Part shown: positions 1 to 6,695 of the stretch, piece after piece
Numbering within the stretch: the stretch's first letter is position 1
Layout: every line of letters starts with the position of its first letter
Assembly: GCA_943324415.2 (NCBI GenBank)
Contig: CALPLN020000087.1
Span: 1-7,633 of the forward strand
Direction: 5' to 3'
DNA length: 7,633 nt
Source: Sediminibacterium ginsengisoli
GTDB taxonomy: Bacteria; Bacteroidota; Bacteroidia; Chitinophagales; Chitinophagaceae
Notes under the pieces: model-generated
Database searches by the model: none
What the model was told of the DNA's origin: nothing
What the model saw: the letters and a program-made list of their open reading frames with translations, nothing else
Program-made: the position numbers and the translations under genes

Positions 1-1
1 A

Positions 2-352
2 GGCATGAATGGACAGCAAGAAATTGCAGATATGATGGAGGGCTATAGAAAACAACCACCAGCTGAAATTGCCGGTATGAAAGTAGCCACATTATTAGAT
101 TATCAATTGCAAGAGTCAACTGATTTACTTACGGGTGTTAAAACTAAAATACAATTACCTAAAAGTAATGTATTGCAATTTGTCACTGAAGATGGTTCAA
201 AAATCTCTGCTAGACCAAGTGGTACAGAGCCGAAAATAAAGTTTTACTTCAGTGTCAATACGACATTGCCAAATAGAGCAGCATTTGATGAAGTATATGC
301 ACAATTGCAAAATAAAATTAACAACATTATTGCAGCTATGCAGTTAAACTAA
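2..352 (+). CDS. Phospho-sugar mutase (phosphoglucomutase/phosphomannomutase family), C-terminal part
   Basis: This is the 3' end of a gene that begins before the window; the frame is open to the first bases, so the ATG at 5 is probably internal. About 116 residues remain. The decisive motif is RPSGTEPK (212-235), the phosphate-binding loop of domain IV in the alpha-D-phosphohexomutase superfamily, followed by a KFYFSV strand, as is usual in this family. These cytosolic enzymes interconvert hexose 1- and 6-phosphates through a phosphoserine intermediate; the catalytic serine and metal-binding loop lie in the missing part. Substrate (glucose, mannose or glucosamine phosphate) cannot be decided from this fragment, so no symbol is given. 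The TAA at 350-352 is 7 nt before the pcm ATG, which suggests co-transcription. The family call is firm; the specificity is open. Confidence 0.88.
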   Translation, partial: GMNGQQEIADMMEGYRKQPPAEIAGMKVATLLDYQLQESTDLLTGVKTKIQLPKSNVLQFVTEDGSKISARPSGTEPKIKFYFSVNTTLPNRAAFDEVYAQLQNKINNIIAAMQLN

Positions 353-359
353 ATCAAGC

Positions 360-1022
360 ATGCGAAAATTAGAAGATGCTTACCTGCATAAAGGACTGCG
401 CAAGCAATTGGTAGACTTATTAAGAACTAAGGGGATCACTGACGAAAAAGTTTTGGAAGCGATTGGGGCAATCCCAAGGCATTTCTTTTTAGACTCTGCT
501 TTTGATAGAATTGCCTATGAGGATCGCGCATTTCCTATTGCCGCAGACCAAACCATTTCGCAGCCCTATACCGTAGCCTATCAAACACAATTGTTGCAAA
601 TTAAACCAGGAGAAAAAGTACTTGAAATTGGCACTGGGAGTATGTATCAAACAACGGTCTTAGCTGCCATGGGTGCAAAGGTTTATACGATTGAGCGACA
701 AAAACAATTATTTGATTTAACGCCTTATTATATCTTCAAACAACAGTATACTGATATTCTTTTTTCTTTCGGGGATGGATTTGAAGGATTGCCAGAACTG
801 GCTCCTTTCGATAAAATCTTAATTACAGCTGCTGCACCTGTTGTGCCAGAAAAACTATGGGCGCAATTAAAAGTGAACGGGAAAATGGTCATTCCATTGG
901 ACGAGGAAGGTGCTGAGCAAAGAATGATGCGCTTGACAAAGAAAAAGGATGGAAAAGAAAAAAGAGAATCCTTTGAGGCATTCTCTTTTGTTCCTATGCT
1001 AGAAGGTAAGACTTCTAAATAA
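360..1022 (+). CDS. pcm: Protein-L-isoaspartate O-methyltransferase
   Basis: The 220-residue product matches the usual length of bacterial PIMT, a cytosolic SAM-dependent enzyme that methylates L-isoaspartyl residues in aged proteins so that they can revert to aspartate. Visible hallmarks are QTISQPYTVAYQTQLL (residues 64-79, substrate-side segment), motif I VLEIGTGSMYQ (87-97, SAM-binding loop), the VYTIER acidic strand (108-113), GDG (138-140) and motif II FDKILITAAAP (150-160), followed by KLWAQLKVNGKMVIPL. The ATG at 360 gives a full family N-terminus. No Shine-Dalgarno is present, which is normal for Bacteroidota. The gene follows the sugar mutase by 7 nt and converges on the receptor gene with 12 nt between stops. 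Oddity: the last glycine of the motif I GxGxG is Met95. A hairpin that probably terminates the opposing gene lies within its last 65 bases. Confidence 0.93.
   Translation: MRKLEDAYLHKGLRKQLVDLLRTKGITDEKVLEAIGAIPRHFFLDSAFDRIAYEDRAFPIAADQTISQPYTVAYQTQLLQIKPGEKVLEIGTGSMYQTTVLAAMGAKVYTIERQKQLFDLTPYYIFKQQYTDILFSFGDGFEGLPELAPFDKILITAAAPVVPEKLWAQLKVNGKMVIPLDEEGAEQRMMRLTKKKDGKEKRESFEAFSFVPMLEGKTSK
951..989 (-). terminator. Probable intrinsic terminator of the outer-membrane receptor gene, inside pcm
   Basis: Positions 960-969 (AAAAGAGAAT) and 980-989 (ATTCTCTTTT) form a perfect 10-bp inverted repeat with a 10-nt loop, and CCT/AGG within the loop could extend the stem across one bulge. Read on the - strand, the second arm runs into TTTTTTCTTTTCC, a good U-tract. 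It lies 46 nt beyond the receptor stop codon. On the + strand the arm is followed by GTTCC, so termination in that direction is less likely. The stem is AT-rich, so strength is uncertain. Confidence 0.5.
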
Positions 1023-1034
1023 ATATAGTGTTGT

Positions 1035-3629
1035 CTATTGTTGTTGCATTTGATCCATTCCACCTCCGTCTTGCATTTTAGTACTTTTCCTTCTTAATAA
1101 ATTCACATCAAATTTACCAAAACGGTAAGAGAAGTTCAATCTAAAGAATTGCTGATCTCTTGTTCTTGTTACATTTTGTGTGAAGTATAAACTTTCTGAA
1201 TAGGTTTGGTTAACCCTTGTTTTAAAGACGTCACTTGCACTCAAAGTTAATGAAGCAGTTTTACCACCTTTCAAGGTCCAATCTTTTCTAATGGCTAAGT
1301 CAAATTCATAGTTAGGTAGATTGTATCCTTGAGCTGTTGATTGTGGGCCACCAAATCCGCCACCGCCACCGAATCCACCACCACCTCTTCCGCCGCCGCC
1401 ACCACCAGAGTTGCCGCCTGGAGGCAGGATTGTTTTAGCTTGGTATTGACCGCTAAATTGTAATGACAAACCTTTTACAAGTTTGAAATTGTTATTCATT
1501 TTGCTAAACCAACTCGTTAGATTGTTGTTGACATCTTGACCAGGAATGGTTGCATTGATTTCTGATTTAAATAAGTTAAAGCTTAAGTTCAAATCCCACC
1601 ATTTTGTGATCGTCGTTTTATTGCTAATTTCCAATCCAAATACTTTGGAGGTATTGGCATTGATAAATGAACTGTAGAAAGCACTATCGTTGGTTACTGG
1701 ATTGATGTCTTTGTAGATATAGTTGGTAATTAAATCTGTACTGTATTTATAATAAGCAGTTACCAATAAATTCGATCCTTTTTTATAGACATTATTATAG
1801 GCCACCTCAAATGAATGGGTGAATTGCGGTTTTAATGTCGGATTACCAACAGAAATATTCAATGGATCACTATAATCTGCAAATGGTTGTAATTGGAATG
1901 GATTTGGTGCATTGATACGCTTAGAATAGTTAAATTGAACATCATTTTTATCATTCAATTTGTAACTTAAGAAAGCACTAGGGAATAAAGAAATAGGAAG
2001 TTTGATTTTAGATTCTAAAGAATCCTGTCCTTGTCTATTCAATACATTCACTGTATACTCTCTATTTTCTACTCTGAAACCAAGCTGGTAACTTAAATTA
2101 TTCTTTTTGCCTCCTAAATTGGTGTAGGCAGCTAAAATTTGCTCTTTGTATTTCAATTGGTTACTGATACTATTGACTAGTATTTCATTTCTATATTGAT
2201 CTCTTGCATTGAATTCGTCGCGGTTATTCATTCTTACACCTGCTTCAAATTTGGTATTATTTTTAAATAATTTCTCGTAGTCGATATTAGAGGTATAATT
2301 CTTATTATAGCCAGAACCAATTGTCCTTTGATTGATGATAGTAGAATTGATTAATGAATTGTTGTCGTTGGTGCTTTCGTTGTAATTGAAGTCAGCGCTC
2401 AATTCATGTCCTGTTTCTGCAAACAAATGTTTGAAACTAGCCTGGGTACCTTTGTTTAAGAATGAAAATATAGAGTTGTTTGTAAGATCTATATTGTTAT
2501 TTCTGTTAACGCCATTGAAGATGGAATCAATTGTTTGTATGGATGAATTTTCAAACTCACCTTGTACGATATTTCCAAAAATTGAAAAAGTATTGCGGTT
2601 GTCAATTAAATAATCAAATCCTGCTCTGTAGAATGAAAATGCGCTCAATCCAATATTATCAGTATAAGTACTAATACTAGTTGGTATTGGAGTTAAAAGC
2701 AGGTCTCTAGTATTGTCATTCGTGCTGATTGATTTACTATTTCTAACATTCGCAGAGGCTGAAAAATTAATTTTATTAGTTCTTAAATTTAAATCACCAC
2801 CACCATTGAACTTACCTCGCATGTCTATACCAGTTCTTATTCCTCCATTATAGCCATTCTTCTTATTCTTTTTCAAGACGATATTTAAAATCCCTGCGTT
2901 ACCACCAGAGGCGTCATATTTTGCTGACGGGTTGGTAATGATTTCAACTCGATCGATGATATCAGAAGGAATCTGATCCATGGTCAAGGTAGTAGGACGA
3001 TTGTCAATCAATAAAGTTGGCGTTGCATTTCTTAAAGTAACATTGCCATCAATATCCACATTTAAGTTTGGAATATTTTTCATGACTTCTACTGCAGTTT
3101 GACCAGTGCTAGCTAAATTTTTATCTACGTTGAAAATTTTTCTATCAATACCCATTTCAAATTGTGGCTTAGCAGAACTTGTTACAGTGACACTTTGTAA
3201 TTGTGTTGCGTCTTCCTCTAATTTGATATTGCCTAAGTCTTTATCTACCAGCGCCATCATATCTTGAGGGTTGCCATTTGGCTTTAAGTTGAAGCTGATT
3301 TGCTTTTCTAGTTTTTTATATCCAATACCAGAGATGATTAATTTGAAATTACCCATTACAGATAAGTTATCAAAACTAAAATCACCATTAGCGGCAGTGA
3401 TCATAGTGCCAATGGTTACCTCGGTCGCCTTCTTAGTGGCTGGGTCAAATTTGCTACCTTTTAGTTGTACCGTTGCGCCGTCAATCCCTTTTTTGCTTGC
3501 ATCTACCACTTTTCCATAAAAATGGCCCATATTCATATTGCCTCCAGCACTAGGACGGCCTGTTGGAATTTGAGCGATTAAAGTCAGTTGTATCAATAAA
3601 GCGGTCAATACTATTGTAAGTTTTTTCAT
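1035..3629 (-). CDS. TonB-dependent receptor-type outer-membrane beta-barrel protein
   Basis: The product has 864 residues. A signal peptide is evident (MKK, hydrophobic to about residue 19, likely cleavage near A19-Q20). Residues about 36-115 form a carboxypeptidase-regulatory-like/CNA-B-like beta domain (FYGKVVDASKKGIDGATVQL). A plug-like domain spans about 155-255, with TAVEVMKNIPNLNVDIDGNV, LLIDNRPTT and the RVEIITNPSAKYDASG segment typical of the plug in this family. From about 260 to the end there are alternating barrel strands like the OMP_b-brl_3 family, ending near SYRFGKF (834-840) with a polar tail rich in Q and M. It should sit in the outer membrane. The ligand is unknown and no SusD-like lipoprotein gene is adjacent, so this is not a clear SusCD glycan system. 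A glycine-rich stretch occupies residues 737-762. The 105 nt between its start and the upstream DUF445-like gene hold no convincing TAnnTTTG box, so its promoter is unresolved. Confidence 0.9.
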   Translation of the reverse strand: MKKLTIVLTALLIQLTLIAQIPTGRPSAGGNMNMGHFYGKVVDASKKGIDGATVQLKGSKFDPATKKATEVTIGTMITAANGDFSFDNLSVMGNFKLIISGIGYKKLEKQISFNLKPNGNPQDMMALVDKDLGNIKLEEDATQLQSVTVTSSAKPQFEMGIDRKIFNVDKNLASTGQTAVEVMKNIPNLNVDIDGNVTLRNATPTLLIDNRPTTLTMDQIPSDIIDRVEIITNPSAKYDASGGNAGILNIVLKKNKKNGYNGGIRTGIDMRGKFNGGGDLNLRTNKINFSASANVRNSKSISTNDNTRDLLLTPIPTSISTYTDNIGLSAFSFYRAGFDYLIDNRNTFSIFGNIVQGEFENSSIQTIDSIFNGVNRNNNIDLTNNSIFSFLNKGTQASFKHLFAETGHELSADFNYNESTNDNNSLINSTIINQRTIGSGYNKNYTSNIDYEKLFKNNTKFEAGVRMNNRDEFNARDQYRNEILVNSISNQLKYKEQILAAYTNLGGKKNNLSYQLGFRVENREYTVNVLNRQGQDSLESKIKLPISLFPSAFLSYKLNDKNDVQFNYSKRINAPNPFQLQPFADYSDPLNISVGNPTLKPQFTHSFEVAYNNVYKKGSNLLVTAYYKYSTDLITNYIYKDINPVTNDSAFYSSFINANTSKVFGLEISNKTTITKWWDLNLSFNLFKSEINATIPGQDVNNNLTSWFSKMNNNFKLVKGLSLQFSGQYQAKTILPPGGNSGGGGGGRGGGGFGGGGGFGGPQSTAQGYNLPNYEFDLAIRKDWTLKGGKTASLTLSASDVFKTRVNQTYSESLYFTQNVTRTRDQQFFRLNFSYRFGKFDVNLLRRKSTKMQDGGGMDQMQQQ
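1344..1421 (-). repeat. Glycine-rich low-complexity coding segment in the receptor
   Basis: Residues 737-762 of the receptor are nearly all glycine, with a few F, R, N, S and P, in imperfect GGGGF units. At DNA level this is a run of CCN/CCG/CCA triplets on the + strand, a GC-rich island within AT-rich sequence. It lies between two predicted barrel strands near the C-terminus, after LSLQFSGQYQAKTILPP and before LPNYEFDLAIRKDW, so a loop is the likely location. Confidence 0.85.
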
Positions 3630-3734
3630 ATTTGTTTTTGTGTCCTATAAGACAATGAATTTTATATTCTGTTTAATCTATAACACAAATTTCGTGCTAA
3701 AGTTTAATGAAAGTCTTCTGTAAAGTATAAGCGG

Positions 3735-4262
3735 TTAAATAAGAGGAAGAAGAACTGAAATGAGGTATCCCCAAATAGTGCCTAAGCCAAATGCAATCCA
3801 CCTGAACGGTTTAGATGCATTGTTTATTTTCTGTAAAGCAATTTTGCTAAATGTTTGTTGCCATTGATGAGTTAAGTCTTTGTTTAAATTGGCACTGAAT
3901 TCATGAATTAGGCTTGGAAAGAGTAACGCTAATTCTTCCATGAATACCGTTTTTAATTCTTCGATGGTTTTATCTCCAATAAACATCGCAATCATGGGAA
4001 GCTTTGAGCTTAGCTTATTCCTGAAAAAATGGTCCAATTTTTCATTGATAACTGGCTTAAGCGTTTCAAAACTGTCATTCTGAGTCAATTGTGGTACTAT
4101 TTCCGTTAAATCTAATTTGCCAATCCATTTACTAGCCAAGCTTTCCCATTTGAATGGTCCTATTTCAATTGGGTGGATCGGATAGAAAATGAGTTTAACT
4201 AGGGCCCAAACTAAACACCAGCCAAAGGCACCTACAAAAATAGAAATGAAAAAACTGGTCAT
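3735..4262 (-). CDS. DUF445-like two-helix membrane protein
   Basis: The 175-residue product has an N-terminal membrane helix (about 4-28) and a C-terminal one (about 154-173), with a charged, probably helical middle of some 120 residues. The opening GAFGWCLVWALVKLIFYPIHP followed by IGPFKW resembles the start of DUF445 proteins (GxxxGxxTNxxAxxxLFxP, then IGPF...), though the TN pair is not present. The middle (LDLTEIVPQL, LKPVINEKLDHFFRNKL, IGDKTIEELKTVFMEEL) also fits the amphipathic pattern of that family. The function of DUF445 proteins is not settled and I do not assign one. The ATG at 4262 places the first helix directly at the N-terminus, as expected. The start is only 18 nt after the tRNA-His terminator hairpin, and no separate promoter is evident. 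The receptor gene follows 105 nt downstream on the same strand. Confidence 0.72.
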   Translation of the reverse strand: MTSFFISIFVGAFGWCLVWALVKLIFYPIHPIEIGPFKWESLASKWIGKLDLTEIVPQLTQNDSFETLKPVINEKLDHFFRNKLSSKLPMIAMFIGDKTIEELKTVFMEELALLFPSLIHEFSANLNKDLTHQWQQTFSKIALQKINNASKPFRWIAFGLGTIWGYLISVLLPLI

Positions 4263-4273
4263 ATCTTGCTTTT

Positions 4274-4310
4274 AAACTAAAAAACCTATCCCGAAATCGG
4301 GACAGGTTTT
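4274..4310 (-). terminator. Intrinsic terminator of tRNA-His
   Basis: Arms AAAACCT-A-TCCCGA (4281-4294) and TCGGGA-C-AGGTTTT (4297-4310) pair with one mismatch (4288/4303) and a 2-nt loop between them. On the - strand the hairpin begins 5 nt after the tRNA 3' end and its second arm runs into TTTTTTAGTTT. On the + strand it ends in TTTTT as well, but no + strand gene precedes it. Confidence 0.82.
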
Positions 4311-4315
4311 TAGGG

Positions 4316-4390
4316 GGAGAACGATGGGTCTCGAACCCACGGCCTACAGTGCCACAAACTGTCGCTCTAACCTACTGAGCTACGCCCTCC
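4316..4390 (-). tRNA. tRNA-His (anticodon GTG)
   Basis: Read on the - strand the sequence folds as a complete cloverleaf. The 7-bp acceptor stem is GAGGGCG with CGTTCTC (two G-U pairs), the D-stem GCTC/GAGC, the anticodon stem ACAGT/ACTGT with loop TTGTGGC giving anticodon GTG, the variable loop AGGCC, and the T-stem GTGGG/CCCAT with loop TTCGAGA. The extra G at 4390 (G-1) opposite C73 (4316) is the identity pair specific to tRNA-His. The 3' CCA is not encoded (CCC follows). A terminator lies 5 nt downstream and a TAnnTTTG promoter 10 nt upstream. Confidence 0.97.
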
Positions 4391-4400
4391 ATTTGGGGTG

Positions 4401-4431
4401 CAAAAATACGTTAATTCAGTAATCTATAAAA
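4401..4431 (-). promoter_or_regulatory. Promoter of tRNA-His
   Basis: On the - strand TATTTTTG (4408-4401) matches the Bacteroidota -7 consensus TAnnTTTG exactly. TTTT (4431-4428) lies 19 nt upstream at the -33 position and matches TTTG in three of four bases. The box ends 10 nt before G-1 of the tRNA, so the leader would be only a few nucleotides. Confidence 0.65.
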
Positions 4432-4432
4432 T

Positions 4433-4440
4433 TAGTTTTG
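4433..4440 (+). promoter_or_regulatory. Candidate -7 box (P1) for the protease gene
   Basis: TAGTTTTG matches TAnnTTTG exactly. No good -33 TTTG is seen 18-20 nt upstream (TTAA at about 4411), so it is weaker than the tRNA promoter. The box contains the in-frame TTG at 4438, which argues against that TTG as the translation start. The transcript would begin near 4445. Confidence 0.5.
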
Positions 4441-4513
4441 CATGTATTTTATAAAATAATGGTAAAAAAGGGTATAAAAAGCGAAATACACACGCAAGAT
4501 TCCCTTTTTACGC

Positions 4514-4521
4514 TAATTTTG
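4514..4521 (+). promoter_or_regulatory. Second candidate -7 box (P2) for the protease gene
   Basis: TAATTTTG also matches TAnnTTTG. It is placed 21 nt before the favoured ATG at 4543 and would give a very short leader. No -33 TTTG is visible at the right distance, and the site is a chance-level match in AT-rich DNA, so the call is tentative. Confidence 0.3.
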
Positions 4522-4542
4522 AAATCCTACATGCATGCAATT

Positions 4543-6687
4543 ATGACATACGTAAAACAAAATAAGTGGAAAGTTTTTGCCACAGTGTTCCTATTTGGCG
4601 CTTTGTTCTTTGCTTTTAACACGTTTAAACCTGAAAACCAAGAGTCGCCGGAATTAAGACAGCGGAAATTATTATCTACTGTAGGACATTTATTAGAATC
4701 AGAACATTATAGTCCTAGGAGGATAGATGATGAATTTTCTAAGGAAGTGTTCGCTGCTTATTTTAAAGCATTAGATCCCGAAAAAAATACATTTCTACAA
4801 TCCGATCTAGATAGTTTATCCAATTACAGTACAACGATTGATGATGAAATTCATGGAGCAACCATTGCTTTTCAACCAGCAGTGAGCAGTATTTATGAGC
4901 GTAGAATCAAAGAAGCGCAAGCATTGTTCAATCAAATTATGGAACAGCCTTTTAATTTTAATCAAGATGATTCTGTCTTATTAAATACCGACAAATTAGG
5001 GTATCCTAAAAACGAGTTGGAGAGAGCGAAGCGTTGGGAGATGTTGTTAAAGTATAGAACGATAGAACGTTATGCTAGTTTGATAGAGGAGAGAGAAAAA
5101 AATAAAGGCAAGGAAAAATTTGTAATTAAGGATGATTCAACTTTAGAAGCAGAATCAAGGGCTTATATCAAAAAATCTTATAATAAGCGATTAGAGTCTT
5201 TTGAAAAAACCTTTACTAAAGAAAAACGATTTGATGTATTCTTAAATTCGATTACAGGTTTAATGGATCCGCATACGGATTATCTAGCGCCAGTAGAGAA
5301 GCGATCTTTTACAGAACAAATGAGTGGTGTAATATATGGTATCGGTGCACAGTTAACACAGGATGATTTTGGCATTCGAATTGCTAGTATTCAGCCAGGT
5401 GGACCAGCATGGAAATCGGGACAGATTGTAGTGAATGATGTGATTGTTAAAATTGCACAAGGAGCTGAGGAACCGGTAGATGTATCAGGCTATGAAACCA
5501 CTGATGCAGTTAAGTTGATTAGAGGAAATCTAGGTACCGAGGTGAGATTGACTTTTAGAAAACCAGATGGGTCATTTAAAGTGGTTTCATTGATAAGAGA
5601 AAAAATTGTATTGGACGAAGGATACGCAAGAAGTGTCGTAATTCAAAAGGGGGAAGATAAATACGGATATATCTTATTGCCTGATTTTTATGCCGATTTC
5701 GAAAGAGAAGACGGACATAGATGTTCAGAAGATGTGGCAACAGAGATAAAAAAATTGAAAGCTGAAAATGTAAAAGGGATTGTGATTGATGTTCGATTCA
5801 ATGGCGGAGGTTCTTTGTATGAGGTGGTGCAAATGGCTGGATTATTTATTGACAAAGGTCCAGTTGTACAAATTAGAAACAAAGAAGGAAGGGCACAAAC
5901 CTTATATGACGAAACACCAGGAATATTATATGATGGTCCATTGGTGGTGATGGCGAATGAGTTTAGTGCATCTGCAAGTGAAATATTTGCTGGTGCGATA
6001 CAAGATTATAAGCGCGGCATTGTGGTTGGAAGTAGTTCTACCTATGGCAAGGGTACTGTGCAAAGAAATGTTGCATTTGGAAAACCATTGGATTCTTTGG
6101 GGATACAAACAGAGTATGGATCGGTTAAATTGACTTTTCAAAAGTTCTATCGCATCACAGGCAGTTCAACCCAAAAGAAGGGTGTGGTGCCGGATGTTAT
6201 TTTGCCAGACGAATATGAGTACCTTAAGTACAGAGAAAAAGACAATGAGTCTGCATTAAGTTGGGATGAAATGGAAAAAGCAAGATATACAGTTTGGCCT
6301 AATAGTGCCCAATTGACTCCAGTGATCCAAGCAACCAATTTGAGTCTTCAAAATGACACTGCCTTAACGCGTTTCAAGCAAAATTTACAATGGGTATCTA
6401 CTCAAGTTGAAACTCCTGTATATTTAAAATTAGATAAGTTTCAGGCTTTCAAAAAGCGTATTCAAGAAGTGTCCAAACAAAACGAACAAGCGCTAAAATT
6501 AAAGACACCAATGAAATTGGTGCCAATGAAAGTAGACTTTGATAAATTCTACAACAATCCTGATAAATCAAAACAAGATCGTTATCAAGCATGGATTAAA
6601 GATTTGGCTAAAGATTTTCAGTTAAATGAGTCAAGTAATATTCTAACTGCATTGGGTAAAAAAACAATAATGGTTGTCAAAAAATAA
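4543..6687 (+). CDS. Carboxy-terminal processing protease, Prc/Tsp type (peptidase S41)
   Basis: The product has 714 residues from the ATG at 4543, close to Prc/Tsp length. That start puts a short basic segment before a hydrophobic signal or anchor (about 9-25); upstream in-frame starts (TTG 4438, ATG 4459, ATG 4531) would bury it behind a polar extension. After the anchor come the Tsp N-terminal domain (about 45-245, with HYSPRRIDDEFSKEVF), a PDZ domain (about 260-355, from MSGVIYGIGAQL), the S41 core and a Tsp C-terminal domain. By comparison with E. coli Prc (S430, D441, K455) the catalytic residues are S477 in SASASE, D488 in IQDY and K503 in YGKGTVQ. DVRFNGGGSL (416-425) and QKFYRITGSSTQKKGVVPDV are also typical. 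It should act in the periplasm, degrading or trimming proteins from their C-termini. Its stop is followed after 8 nt by the UpxY-like gene, so the two probably share a transcript. Confidence 0.93.
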   Translation: MTYVKQNKWKVFATVFLFGALFFAFNTFKPENQESPELRQRKLLSTVGHLLESEHYSPRRIDDEFSKEVFAAYFKALDPEKNTFLQSDLDSLSNYSTTIDDEIHGATIAFQPAVSSIYERRIKEAQALFNQIMEQPFNFNQDDSVLLNTDKLGYPKNELERAKRWEMLLKYRTIERYASLIEEREKNKGKEKFVIKDDSTLEAESRAYIKKSYNKRLESFEKTFTKEKRFDVFLNSITGLMDPHTDYLAPVEKRSFTEQMSGVIYGIGAQLTQDDFGIRIASIQPGGPAWKSGQIVVNDVIVKIAQGAEEPVDVSGYETTDAVKLIRGNLGTEVRLTFRKPDGSFKVVSLIREKIVLDEGYARSVVIQKGEDKYGYILLPDFYADFEREDGHRCSEDVATEIKKLKAENVKGIVIDVRFNGGGSLYEVVQMAGLFIDKGPVVQIRNKEGRAQTLYDETPGILYDGPLVVMANEFSASASEIFAGAIQDYKRGIVVGSSSTYGKGTVQRNVAFGKPLDSLGIQTEYGSVKLTFQKFYRITGSSTQKKGVVPDVILPDEYEYLKYREKDNESALSWDEMEKARYTVWPNSAQLTPVIQATNLSLQNDTALTRFKQNLQWVSTQVETPVYLKLDKFQAFKKRIQEVSKQNEQALKLKTPMKLVPMKVDFDKFYNNPDKSKQDRYQAWIKDLAKDFQLNESSNILTALGKKTIMVVKK

Positions 6688-6695
6688 TTGTGAAA

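Noticed and set aside
728..1063. Open frame on the - strand across the end of pcm.
   Set aside because: It is antisense to pcm, has low-complexity Ser/Phe composition and no family resemblance. It is a shadow frame.
2386..3519. Two short + strand open frames (2386-2613 and 3271-3519) opposite the receptor gene.
   Set aside because: Both lie wholly antisense to a clear receptor coding region and resemble no known protein.
3686..3693. GAAATTTG on the - strand as a -7 box for the receptor gene.
   Set aside because: It misses the first base of TAnnTTTG and has no TTTG at the -33 distance. It is not better than chance in AT-rich DNA.
3630..3734. The 105-nt gap between the receptor and the DUF445-like gene, examined for a riboswitch, small RNA or terminator.
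   Set aside because: Only short direct repeats (TAAAGT) and a weak imperfect palindrome at the GTCCTATAAGAC site are present. Nothing supports a feature.
5688..6338. Three short - strand open frames opposite the protease gene.
   Set aside because: They are antisense to the conserved S41 core, which explains their lack of stops. No independent coding signal is seen.
6506..6522. Perfect 7-bp inverted repeat CACCAAT/ATTGGTG with a 3-nt loop, next to a repeated CCAATGAAA.
   Set aside because: It lies inside the protease gene, has no U-tract on either strand, and follows from a repeated PMK-hydrophobic-V peptide pattern. It is probably incidental.
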